A DNA stretch of 64,000 nt, from NCBI RefSeq assembly GCF_009363115.1, contig NZ_CP045298.1, positions 1,704,001 through 1,768,000 on the forward strand, written 5' to 3'. Made by a program: the position numbers and the translations under genes. The notes beneath the pieces were generated by a model. It was not told the origin of the DNA and did no database searches. It saw nothing but the letters and a program-made list of their open reading frames with translations. Origin of the DNA: Paenibacillus brasilensis. Its GTDB lineage: Bacteria; Bacillota; Bacilli; Paenibacillales; Paenibacillaceae. Below are positions 25,989 through 35,075 of the stretch, piece after piece (positions within the stretch are counted from its first letter, which is position 1; each line of letters opens with the position of its first letter).

Positions 25989-27335
25989 TTATTTCACTAC
26001 ATTAATTTTCGCACCATCTGAAAGCAAACTTACTCCCTTAACGACGACATTTTGCCCTTCAGTAAGCCCTTTGGTTACCTCAACCTGTTTGGCGCTTTCC
26101 TGGCCTGTTTGCACTTCTACCCGCTTAGCAACAGTTCCTTCCACTACATATGCATACTTCTTCCCTGCCTGTTCTAAAATTGCATCCTGCGTTACAAGGA
26201 TATTGCGCGGAGCTTCTGTTTTCATGTAAACATTCACAACCATACCGGATTTGAACTCGCCAGATGGATTGGGAACAGATATTTCGACAGGATATGCTTT
26301 GAGATCATTATCCATAACGGGATTGACCGCCGTCACTTTAGCATCAATTCGTTTGCCTAATGAGTCCACCCCCACAGTTACAGTGGATCCTACATTTAGC
26401 TTAGTCAAATCCTCCTCAGAAACATTGATCTTGGCAAGGATCGGATTGGTATTGGCAATCGTAACAACAGCTGACTGAGGGCTGACCATTTGCCCTGTCG
26501 TTCCTGAAACTACAGAAATAGTACCCGACATAGGGGATCTGACTATAGCATTCGCAAGCTGACTACGTGCAGTGTCTAGAGAAGCCTTGGCCTGATTCAC
26601 CGAAGCACGCGCCACATCAATACCTGTTTTCTGCTGTGCAAGACGCAATGATTTTAGAGCATTATTGTATGTTGTTTGGGCACTTTCCTTGGATGTTTGT
26701 GCATTATGCAGTGCAATCTGAGCGTTTTCCAGCGCTGTTTGAGCTTTTTTAAACGCTATTTCGGACTGCTCCAAGTCAGATTGCGAGACAGCACCAGCAC
26801 TAAACAGCTGCTGGTTTCGAGTTAGCGTGCTTTGGGCATTATTAACGGAATTTTGAGCATCTACCAGAGAATTCTGAGCTTGTGTAATAGAGCTATCTTG
26901 CTGAACAAGTGCACTTTTAGCTTGGTCTACACTGGACTCAGCCTGCTGCACAGATTGCGCTGCTCCAGACTCAGCCTGCTTCAAATTAGCCAGTGTAACC
27001 TGATAGGATTCCTGATTTTGTGTAATTGTGTCCTTGAGATCCTTTTGATCAATCGTAAACAAAACGTCTCCCTTGTTTACCTTTTGTCCGACTGTCAAAT
27101 TAATGCTCTCTATCTTCCCGCTAATTTTCGGAGAAACCTGAGCTGTATCCTTAGGCGCAAAGCTGCCTACAATACCTGTTGAATCCGCTATACTTCCTTT
27201 AGCTACTTTTGTTACCTGGATTGGAATTGCCATTTGGGCAGCAGGAGCAGCAGCGGGGGCTTCCCCCCCACCGCAGCCTGCCAACGCGACAGAAAGAAGC
27301 AATGTCGTGGCTATCAGAGCACTTTTTTTATTCAT
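25989..27335 (-). CDS. RND efflux adaptor lipoprotein (second system)
   Basis: HlyD/AcrA-type adaptor of 448 residues: lipobox ALAGC (Cys21), first lipoyl half (GKIESINLTVGQKVNKGDVLF, about 73-93), a very long Gln/Ala/Ser-rich helical hairpin (about 100-255), second lipoyl half (SPMSGTISVVSGTTGQMV), then the beta-barrel and membrane-proximal domains ending VSLLSDGAKINVVK. The hairpin tip reads RNQQLFSAGAVS (Arg173, Leu177, Ser184), an exact match to the R-x3-L-x6-S motif with which AcrA-type adaptors dock on TolC. It follows its pump by 20 bases and should be cotranscribed. The lipid anchor holds it at the outer face of the cell membrane. Confidence 0.93.
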   Translation of the reverse strand: MNKKSALIATTLLLSVALAGCGGGEAPAAAPAAQMAIPIQVTKVAKGSIADSTGIVGSFAPKDTAQVSPKISGKIESINLTVGQKVNKGDVLFTIDQKDLKDTITQNQESYQVTLANLKQAESGAAQSVQQAESSVDQAKSALVQQDSSITQAQNSLVDAQNSVNNAQSTLTRNQQLFSAGAVSQSDLEQSEIAFKKAQTALENAQIALHNAQTSKESAQTTYNNALKSLRLAQQKTGIDVARASVNQAKASLDTARSQLANAIVRSPMSGTISVVSGTTGQMVSPQSAVVTIANTNPILAKINVSEEDLTKLNVGSTVTVGVDSLGKRIDAKVTAVNPVMDNDLKAYPVEISVPNPSGEFKSGMVVNVYMKTEAPRNILVTQDAILEQAGKKYAYVVEGTVAKRVEVQTGQESAKQVEVTKGLTEGQNVVVKGVSLLSDGAKINVVK

Positions 27336-27355
27336 TATTTCTCTTCACCCCATTA

Positions 27356-30300
27356 TTAAATGTGAACATTCTTTTGTTGCAGCTTTGTTTGTTTTTTAAG
27401 CTCTCTCTTCGCCTGTCTTTTCAACTTCCGTTCTTTACGCTTTTCTATTCTGTTATCCATGATAACGTAAACTACCGGAACAAGAATCAGTGTAATAATA
27501 GATGCGAAGGACAACCCGAACACGACAACAACAGCCATGGGCGCTTGGGATTCGTTGCCATTTCCTGTAGCAAATGCCATTGGAATCAAAGCAAGCACGG
27601 TAGCAAGTGTAGTCATCAAAATCGGGCGTAACCGTTCAGATGCACCATGAATAATAGCTTCATCCCGATCTTGTCCTTCTTTTCGGAGTTGAATGATGAA
27701 ATCAATCATAACAATAGCATTGTTGACAACCAAACCGACGAGCATGATATAACCAGTAAAAGCTGGTACACTGACGCTCGCTCCCGTTACAACTAGACCG
27801 ATAAGTACACCAATTAACGTAGGCGGAATCGAAAACATAATAACAAACGGCGTAAGCAAGGATTCAAATTGACCTGCCATAACCATATAGATCAGCACTA
27901 CAGATAGTAGGATAGCTATTCCGAGATTTTTAAAAGACTCCATCATTTGCTGTGTTTGTCCGCCATCCGTATCTAATCCATAGCCCTCAGGGAAATGAGT
28001 GCTCTTCAACAGAGCATCTATTTTTTGATTAACTGTACCTAAGTCCACTGATCCGTCTAGGTCAGCAGTAATATTGACCTGACGCGTCTGATCTTGACGA
28101 CTAACCGTATCCGGAACAGCACGTTTATCTATGCTTGCAACCGACGACAAAGGTACATCAATACCTTGTGCGGTTGTAATACGCAAAGATTGCAGATAGG
28201 AAAAGTCATGACGGTCCTGCTCTGGCAAAGATATTCTAACATCTATCTGATCTTCACCTGTGCGATAACTTGTAGCGACAGATCCATTAAAGGAAGTGTT
28301 CACATTAGACAAAATTTGAGTTGCTGACAAACCATATCGGCTGGCAAGCTCCCGGTTAACGTTGATCTCGTATTCTTCACGCACTGCACTCAAACTACTT
28401 TTTACATTGACTGTCCCTGGTATTTTTTTCACATCGGTTACGAGATTGTCTGAGAGTTCCCTCAGTACGTCAATATCGTCACCTTTCAGGTTAATCGAAA
28501 CAGCAGACCCGCTTGTTGAAGTCCCTGTTGCAGACTGAATTGTAATTTCAGCATCAGGAATGCTATCGAACTTCTTCCGCAGTTCAGCTACTACATCATC
28601 TGTTGCCTGAATACGCCCATCCTTCAATGTAACGGATAGCTCCGCCGAGTCAGTTGGTGTTGCACCTGACCAACCTGAAGTACCACCGGAACCGACGGTC
28701 ACTGTCATTTTGTCAAGATCCGGAATTTTTAAAATTTCTTTTTCTATCCCTTGAACAACTTCATTAGTTTCTTTCAATACTGTCCCGTTAGGCATTTTCA
28801 CATCAATTGAAAACTCACCTTGATCAGCTTTTGGAATAAAATCAAGCTTAACCATAGAACCCAAGGAGCCCGCTGCAATAAACATTAATAAAATGATGAT
28901 CAGGACAGATTTCCGATGGTTAATTCCCCAATTTAGTACGCGCCGATATCCGCCCTTGAATTTTTCAAATCCGATATTAAACCAGATAATCGGGTTAATA
29001 CCTTTATAAGTACCCGAAGAATATAGAGATTCATCTGGCACGGTGGGCAACCAACGCGAACTGAGCATCGGCACAATCAGAAGCGATACTAGCAAGGCAG
29101 CAATATGAGAAAAGATAACAGTTAATGCCAACGGTTTAAATAAAGCTCCCGCAAGTCCGTCGACAAAAACAACTGGTAAAAACACTACGATCTGTGCAAG
29201 TGCAGACGCCATTACCGCATTACCCACTTGCTTGGAGCCATCAATAGCGCCCTGGAGCATGCTCTTTCCTTCATGTCGTTGTCTAAAAATATTTTCAATA
29301 ATAACAACGGCAAAGTCGACAAAGGACCCTAACCCCAGTAGCAAACCGCTCAATGAAATGACGTTGATGGTTTGCCCGCTGAAATACATCATCATAAATG
29401 TAGCCACAAAAGAGATTGGAATAACAATAGTTGCAATAATCATAGAACGCGTACTATTCAGGAATAGTAACAGCACAATTGCGGCTATAATGAGCCCCAA
29501 TATAGCATGCTCTATTAATGAATGTACAGAGTCTCTAATAGGTTTGGAAGAATCTGTGACCATCTCCAGTTGAGTTCCCGGAGGCAGATCCTTCCGTATT
29601 GAATCTAAACTTTCCTTCACAGAATTAGCGATTTCTAGAGTATTTCCTCCTGTAGCTTTATTAACAGAAATATTAATACTAGGCTTTCCATTAAAGGTAG
29701 AAATGGTAGTGACTTCTTCCACAGAGTCTTCAACTGTCGCGATGTCCTTTAATTTTACGCTTCCCTTTCCTACAGGGATTGGCGTTTCACCCATTTCTGA
29801 AACAGCTTTATATTCACCTTGAACCCGAAGCTGGATTTGTGTATTACCACGATATACAGAACCAGCAGAGCCAGCTACATTATTAGCTGATAGCGCTTGG
29901 CTGATTTGATCCAGCGTAATGCCATAGCTTTGGAGCTTCGCTTGATCTACAGTAATTTTCACAAGCCGTTCTTGCCCGCCTGACATGTTGGCCGAGGCTA
30001 CTCCAGAAATTCTTTCCAGACGTGGCTCAATAATATCTTTAGCAATAGGCTTCAGCGTGTTAATATCCTGATTCCCTGTAAAAGCGAGCGTAACAACTGG
30101 CTTTGCGTTGATATCCGCTTTAATTACGCGCGGTGAATTTGCCGCCTTTGGAAGAGACCCCCGAACCCCATCAATTTTATCTCGCATGTCTAGGGTTGCC
30201 TGGTTTATATCTACTCCCCAATTAAAATAAACTATGACCATAGATGATCCTTCTGAAGACTGGGACTGGATATTATCCACATTCTCAATAGAAGCCAGAC

Positions 30301-30502
30301 TCTTTTCAATAGGTTTGGTCACCAATTTCTCAACTTCTGTCGGTGTCGAATTAGGCATACTGGTCACTACCACAGCAATAGGCAGCTTCAGATCAGGCAT
30401 ATACTCGACAGGAAGCCTTAACGAAAAAATACCGCCCCCGATCAACAAAGCAACAATTAACATAAATACTGTTACAGGACGGCGTATTGAAAACTGAGAC
30501 AT
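27356..30502 (-). CDS. RND family efflux pump (second system)
   Basis: A 1048-residue RND transporter with the usual start (FSIRRPVTVFMLIVALLIGG, then VEYMPDLKLPIAVVVT) and twelve predicted helices with two large outer loops. The helix-4 motif is GSFVDFAVVIIENI: Asp396 is kept, but the second acidic residue of the AcrB pair is Phe397. The helix-10 motif is GLVVNNAIVMIDF, with Asn where AcrB has Lys. The proton path therefore differs from that of the first pump. The C-terminus is a Lys/Arg-rich tail. ATG 30502 has GGGGAG 7 bases upstream and is preferred over GTG 30517. Substrate unknown; neighbours suggest a surface-related job. Confidence 0.94.
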   Translation of the reverse strand: MSQFSIRRPVTVFMLIVALLIGGGIFSLRLPVEYMPDLKLPIAVVVTSMPNSTPTEVEKLVTKPIEKSLASIENVDNIQSQSSEGSSMVIVYFNWGVDINQATLDMRDKIDGVRGSLPKAANSPRVIKADINAKPVVTLAFTGNQDINTLKPIAKDIIEPRLERISGVASANMSGGQERLVKITVDQAKLQSYGITLDQISQALSANNVAGSAGSVYRGNTQIQLRVQGEYKAVSEMGETPIPVGKGSVKLKDIATVEDSVEEVTTISTFNGKPSINISVNKATGGNTLEIANSVKESLDSIRKDLPPGTQLEMVTDSSKPIRDSVHSLIEHAILGLIIAAIVLLLFLNSTRSMIIATIVIPISFVATFMMMYFSGQTINVISLSGLLLGLGSFVDFAVVIIENIFRQRHEGKSMLQGAIDGSKQVGNAVMASALAQIVVFLPVVFVDGLAGALFKPLALTVIFSHIAALLVSLLIVPMLSSRWLPTVPDESLYSSGTYKGINPIIWFNIGFEKFKGGYRRVLNWGINHRKSVLIIILLMFIAAGSLGSMVKLDFIPKADQGEFSIDVKMPNGTVLKETNEVVQGIEKEILKIPDLDKMTVTVGSGGTSGWSGATPTDSAELSVTLKDGRIQATDDVVAELRKKFDSIPDAEITIQSATGTSTSGSAVSINLKGDDIDVLRELSDNLVTDVKKIPGTVNVKSSLSAVREEYEINVNRELASRYGLSATQILSNVNTSFNGSVATSYRTGEDQIDVRISLPEQDRHDFSYLQSLRITTAQGIDVPLSSVASIDKRAVPDTVSRQDQTRQVNITADLDGSVDLGTVNQKIDALLKSTHFPEGYGLDTDGGQTQQMMESFKNLGIAILLSVVLIYMVMAGQFESLLTPFVIMFSIPPTLIGVLIGLVVTGASVSVPAFTGYIMLVGLVVNNAIVMIDFIIQLRKEGQDRDEAIIHGASERLRPILMTTLATVLALIPMAFATGNGNESQAPMAVVVVFGLSFASIITLILVPVVYVIMDNRIEKRKERKLKRQAKRELKKQTKLQQKNVHI

Positions 30503-30783
30503 CTCATCACTCCCCACTCACTTCTTTATGTAACTTTTAAGCACACTAATCCTCTACTACGAAAAAACAGGCGTAAAGTTTCAGATATATGTGCAAAAAA
30601 AAGCAAAAAAAATATATAAGCAAATAATAAACACATTTTGAGATAAATACTTAAAAAAAAGTAGTTAATTTAAATGCATTTAAGGTGATTCAAAAAGCAA
30701 AGGCGCTGTAAACTTTCCCCTTAGTTATTTGCTCATTGATATTATGGCACAGGCCCTCAATTCCAGTCAAATAGCTGATTTAT
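30503..30783. other. AT-rich promoter region of the second RND system
   Basis: This stretch upstream of the second pump is strongly AT-rich with several A runs. It probably carries the promoter, but I cannot choose a convincing -35/-10 pair. No gene is visible. Confidence 0.45.
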
Positions 30784-30841
30784 AAAAAACATCCCTCTCA
30801 TGTCTATGAAAGGGAATTCCAATTTTGCATGGAGGGATGTT
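30784..30841 (-). terminator. Intrinsic terminator of the SLH surface-protein gene
   Basis: AACATCCCTC (30788-30797) pairs with GAGGGATGTT (30832-30841), with further symmetry in the loop, and the minus strand continues into TTTTTTATA. It lies 22 bases past the stop codon of the SLH gene and separates it from the RND operon. Confidence 0.85.
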
Positions 30842-30863
30842 CAATAAATCAAGCTTATAAGGA

Positions 30864-33800
30864 TTAGATTTTAGGGAGCAGCTTTTTATCAGCCATAACT
30901 TTACCAATAATAATAGCTGCATCGCCACGCAAGGTCAGAGATGTAGGGTTAAACATATATCCTTGCTTCAGATCACTTGCATCAACAGGCGAACCTGTGA
31001 TAAAGCCCTTCTTGGCAATAGCCAGTACAGATGCTTGTGCATAATAATCAATCTTGTCTGCATCTTTAAAGGTTTTGGACAGATTCTTCATGATCTTGTC
31101 ATGATCTGTTTCCAGCTTCAAATTCAATGCCTTGGCGATAATGACCGCTGCATCTTGGCGCGTGATTACATCTTCCGGCATAAAGATTCTCGGTTGCGAG
31201 CCTTTTATAATGCCGGCACGTGCAGCCGTTTCAATATAACGATAATCGTAAAGAGCATCTGCTGATATCGTATTTGGAATGGACACATCGTCAAAATGCT
31301 TTGCCCCACTGAAATTAAGAGGAAGTTGCAGGCCTTTAACAATCATGGCCGTGAATTCGCCTCTCTTAATGTAGCTATCAGGTCCAAAACTATTAATTGG
31401 ATCCATCGGATTCATGACACCTTTAGCCAGAATAGCCTCAATGTAATCTCTGGCATACTTGTGCTTAATGACATCACTATACGTTTCTCCAACCTTTGCG
31501 ACTACATAATACCCGAAACGATCGAACGGTACTTTAATGGTATGTTTCTTCGGATCCACCACACCACCAATGTTCTGCCAATCTTTAAGATCAGAATCAA
31601 AATAGAACACTGTCATTTGTTTCCCTGCGTCCTGAGAGATACTATTATCATACGTCAGCGTTAATGTACCGCGCTTTGAAGGTACTAATTCGTTAGCCGG
31701 ATCACGCCAGTAGAAATTTTTGATTTTACTGCTGTCATTTTGCGACTTATTGGCCAATTGATAAGGATCGGCACCATAAGTTACCGGATCATACCCATCT
31801 GTTTTAATATCATCCGCTATACCTGGGTCAATCCAGAATACCGGACTCGACATGTTAAAGCGAGTTGGGAAATCTCTGTTAAAGTATCTGCTTCCATCTG
31901 CAATCAAGCTCCGCATATCCGATAATGCTTTTTCAGTTTCAAATTCATGACGGTCTACTACACCATCTTCGCTATTTGCTATTGCAAAGTACAACGTATG
32001 GCCAGAGAATACCTGGTTTTTGAATTGTTGAGGTTGGTCGTAATCGCGACGGATCAGACTAGTTCCCTTTGCAAAAGCAAGTGCAAGATTACCATCAAAC
32101 ACTTTATGCGATGTTTTCATGGCTTCCATGTACTGCTCGCCAGGAATATTCGTAGGCACATATTTCACAGTAATAGATTGTTTCAGTTTTTCCTTACCTA
32201 CTGTAACGATGACATCAATTTTATTATCCTTATTGGCTTTCAGTCCTGTAACGATGGCTTTGTAGGTTGAAGGATAATCAATGGTGCCATCATAATCAGA
32301 GTCAAATCCCTCTTGAACTGCTGTTTCCTTACCCACTGTAACACTATCTGCATTAGGCGCGTTCACAACCACTTGCACAAAGTTTTGATTCACGATTCTC
32401 TTTTCAGGGAGCGGACGCAAAATATCAAAAGCCGTGGATTGACCGGATACTTGCAGGCGGAAAGTAGCAAATGGTCCGCTCTTGCCACTGTTGTACAAGG
32501 TAATGTTATAGGCTACTGGTGTTCCATCCTGCGGAACGGTTTGGTTTTTCAACACAAAGCTGAAATACTTTTTGTCCGGATGATAGTACACAAGCAGGTC
32601 CTTTAAATCTTTGCTTGTAAATTTATCTGTAGTAGCGCCGGAGTTGTACGTTGTTTTGGCATCTTCTGCTGAGAAAAACTCATTATTCAACGTCCAGTTC
32701 ATCTCAGTGCCGTCCGAACCCTTAATCTCCAGAATATATTGATCTTTATTGGCAATATCACTTAATGAACCATTTACCTGATCTGCTTTACCCAAATCGG
32801 CAATACTGAAAGTACCAAACACATTGATATTTTTCAGAGAAGTTTTGTAGTTTGTGTCATCTACCTTAGTAAAATTGGCATCTTTTGCTTTTGGTGCAAT
32901 CTCGCTATATTTCGGTGTACTGCTCAAGCCGCTAACTGGTGTAAAAGGGATAATCCCTTGTGTGTTTGGCGCCGGAATTACCGGGATATTCGTCTGTGTA
33001 AAGTTTACTTTTACGGTATTGCTATACTCAATACCTGGCTTGTACACAAACTTGATTTCATTATTCCCATTCGCTAGCGCATTGGCTGCGGCTGCTTCCG
33101 AGGAAGCAGCAAGCTTAAAGTCTGCTCCTGAGCCATCCAGATCAACCAGCACATTGTTGACATACAAGAATACATTTCGGTTAGCGCCAGTGTAATGAAT
33201 ATCTGCTGTGTTGCTTACATCAAGCAATTTACCTTTAAAGTACCCCAGTTGTGTCAGTTTATAGGTGTTCAAGTTTGCACTTGATGTATTCAACGGGATT
33301 TGCTGCCCGTCATAGATGGTATCATATTTCATGAAAGGACCCTGCAATAGGTTTACTGTTGCTTTAACCAATTTGCTTGTGTCGCCATTCAGGTAGAAAT
33401 TCAGTACGTTTTGCCCTTCTTTAGGCAGAGTATCTACATAAGCAACGATTTTCTTCACTTGTGTTGCCTTTCCATTGATTGTCCGAATCACATCTTGAGG
33501 CGAACCCACAGTATGAACGGATACACCAGAAAGTTCAGAAATCGAAGAAGGAGCGCCGTTGACAACAATGAACTCCATACCTACAGGAACAGATGGAGCA
33601 TCTGTGGTCTTGTTCTTCATAGAGCTTCCAGTTAATTTTATGGCTTCATCTATGGCAGCGGCCTGATCAGACCCGCTTCCATTAATTCTGCTCAACAATT
33701 GATTATTAAAATCAGGAAGATAGTTTACATCATCAATGTATGGCTGAGTGCTGCTGCGCAATGTAAATTGAACAGCCGATGGAGCTGGAGGTGTACTGCT

Positions 33801-34883
33801 ATCAGTATAGGTTATACCCAGGGATGCTCTGGTCAAATGATCAATTACAGCCTCTGAAGGTACAGTCACCTGGAATGGATACACCTTATAGCCATTTGAT
33901 GTAACCACATTAGCAGTATCAATCGTGGCATCAATCCCAGTAGCGCTACCTACAGCACTGCCATTGTTACTTACATCTGTAAAGCGTGCGTTAATCGTAG
34001 CTACTCCCGGATCGGATGCACCGCCTGGAACCAAAACCTTACCATTCAAAACAATTCCACTCGTAGATGAAACGGTGAAGTCAGGCGAAGTGGTCAGGTC
34101 AGCAGACACATTTCCATCCTTGCTCAAGTTTAAATCGGAAAATTCAGGTTTGCCTGTATAAATTGTAATTTCACGCATCACCGTAAGGGCCTGAGTTCCG
34201 TTGCCTACTTTAATAGTCACTATATTCTTACCCGGACTGAGTACAACACTACCTGTTAGTTTATAGCCGGTATAAGAGTTAACAGTATACGTATTACTGC
34301 TTTTTGCAGACGTGAGCGTTACACTGCCAGCATTAGGCGCCGTACCTTGAATGACTACCTTGACGTCATCCGTACCGCTATTTCTAGCGTCTGTCAGCAC
34401 AGCTGTTTGGTTCTCTACCAATTGCTCGGTTTCACCATTCAGTGCAGCAGACAGATCATAAACCTTGGGTCCATCCTGGTACTCTACATAAATAGAATCC
34501 TTCATATCAGCCGAATTTTGACTGCTTTGGAATGTGATTCTGTTCAAGCCAGGAAACAGTTTAATGTCTGAAACTTGAAGCGTAGAGCCGTTGACTGAAA
34601 TTCCGCCTTTTTGACTCTCATTTTTATTTACCACGTTAAGGGTCGTTCCGTTTTTAGAGAGCTGGAATACACTATACGATATCGTGCTTCCGTTCACTCC
34701 GTTAATCGTACCGTTTACTGTAATACGGTCGGTGTTAACCGATCTGGCCGAATCGGCATCATATTTTTCATTTGGAAAAATAAAATAAGTTCCTGTCGCA
34801 GCATGAGCCGTACCTACCAGGGCCGCCGGCACCAAGCCAATGATGAGACCAACCGTCAGCAACATGGATAGCAATCGTTTCAA
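30864..34883 (-). CDS. S-layer protein with three C-terminal SLH domains
   Basis: A 1339-residue secreted surface protein. A signal peptide (MKRLLSMLLTVGLIIGLVPAA...AHA) is followed by a long beta-rich region with several Ig-like modules. Three SLH domains fill the last 200 or so residues (YARDYIEAILAKGVMNP...; YRYIETAARAGIIKG...ITRQDAAVIIAKAL; AQASVLAIAKKGFITG...TLRGDAAIIIGKVM). SLH domains bind pyruvylated secondary wall polymer, and the pyruvyltransferase CsaB is encoded a few genes away. The start is TTG at 34883, with AAAGGAGG 8 bases upstream; the frame stays open to an ATG at 34934, which lacks a ribosome site. The promoter is probably at 34955-34982. Confidence 0.92.
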   Translation of the reverse strand: MKRLLSMLLTVGLIIGLVPAALVGTAHAATGTYFIFPNEKYDADSARSVNTDRITVNGTINGVNGSTISYSVFQLSKNGTTLNVVNKNESQKGGISVNGSTLQVSDIKLFPGLNRITFQSSQNSADMKDSIYVEYQDGPKVYDLSAALNGETEQLVENQTAVLTDARNSGTDDVKVVIQGTAPNAGSVTLTSAKSSNTYTVNSYTGYKLTGSVVLSPGKNIVTIKVGNGTQALTVMREITIYTGKPEFSDLNLSKDGNVSADLTTSPDFTVSSTSGIVLNGKVLVPGGASDPGVATINARFTDVSNNGSAVGSATGIDATIDTANVVTSNGYKVYPFQVTVPSEAVIDHLTRASLGITYTDSSTPPAPSAVQFTLRSSTQPYIDDVNYLPDFNNQLLSRINGSGSDQAAAIDEAIKLTGSSMKNKTTDAPSVPVGMEFIVVNGAPSSISELSGVSVHTVGSPQDVIRTINGKATQVKKIVAYVDTLPKEGQNVLNFYLNGDTSKLVKATVNLLQGPFMKYDTIYDGQQIPLNTSSANLNTYKLTQLGYFKGKLLDVSNTADIHYTGANRNVFLYVNNVLVDLDGSGADFKLAASSEAAAANALANGNNEIKFVYKPGIEYSNTVKVNFTQTNIPVIPAPNTQGIIPFTPVSGLSSTPKYSEIAPKAKDANFTKVDDTNYKTSLKNINVFGTFSIADLGKADQVNGSLSDIANKDQYILEIKGSDGTEMNWTLNNEFFSAEDAKTTYNSGATTDKFTSKDLKDLLVYYHPDKKYFSFVLKNQTVPQDGTPVAYNITLYNSGKSGPFATFRLQVSGQSTAFDILRPLPEKRIVNQNFVQVVVNAPNADSVTVGKETAVQEGFDSDYDGTIDYPSTYKAIVTGLKANKDNKIDVIVTVGKEKLKQSITVKYVPTNIPGEQYMEAMKTSHKVFDGNLALAFAKGTSLIRRDYDQPQQFKNQVFSGHTLYFAIANSEDGVVDRHEFETEKALSDMRSLIADGSRYFNRDFPTRFNMSSPVFWIDPGIADDIKTDGYDPVTYGADPYQLANKSQNDSSKIKNFYWRDPANELVPSKRGTLTLTYDNSISQDAGKQMTVFYFDSDLKDWQNIGGVVDPKKHTIKVPFDRFGYYVVAKVGETYSDVIKHKYARDYIEAILAKGVMNPMDPINSFGPDSYIKRGEFTAMIVKGLQLPLNFSGAKHFDDVSIPNTISADALYDYRYIETAARAGIIKGSQPRIFMPEDVITRQDAAVIIAKALNLKLETDHDKIMKNLSKTFKDADKIDYYAQASVLAIAKKGFITGSPVDASDLKQGYMFNPTSLTLRGDAAIIIGKVMADKKLLPKI

Positions 34884-34954
34884 ATCATTGTCCTCCTTTG
34901 ATTCTGTCGCACCTTGGGGCACGTAATCATTCAATACTTTTTTTATCGGTAGTG

Positions 34955-34982
34955 AACATACAAAAAATTAGTAAATTCTCAA
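34955..34982 (-). promoter_or_regulatory. Candidate sigma-A promoter of the SLH gene
   Basis: TTGAGA (34977-34982), a 16-base spacer and TATGTT (34955-34960) on the minus strand, about 70 bases before the TTG start. The -35 box is 5/6 and the -10 box 4/6, so the call is tentative. Confidence 0.4.
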
Positions 34983-35012
34983 AAAAGGAGGGAGATTTTT
35001 TACAGCAGACAA

Positions 35013-35056
35013 CAAAAAAGCCTTCAAACCCGCGGCAAACCGCCAAGCTTGAAGAC
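35013..35056 (-). terminator. Intrinsic terminator of tagO
   Basis: CTTCAA (35022-35027) pairs with TTGAAG (35049-35054), with an inner GCGG/CCGC stem, and the minus strand ends in TTTTTTGTTG. It lies about 20 bases past the tagO stop codon. Confidence 0.8.
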
Positions 35057-35075
35057 TTACTTTTAAAATGAAAAT

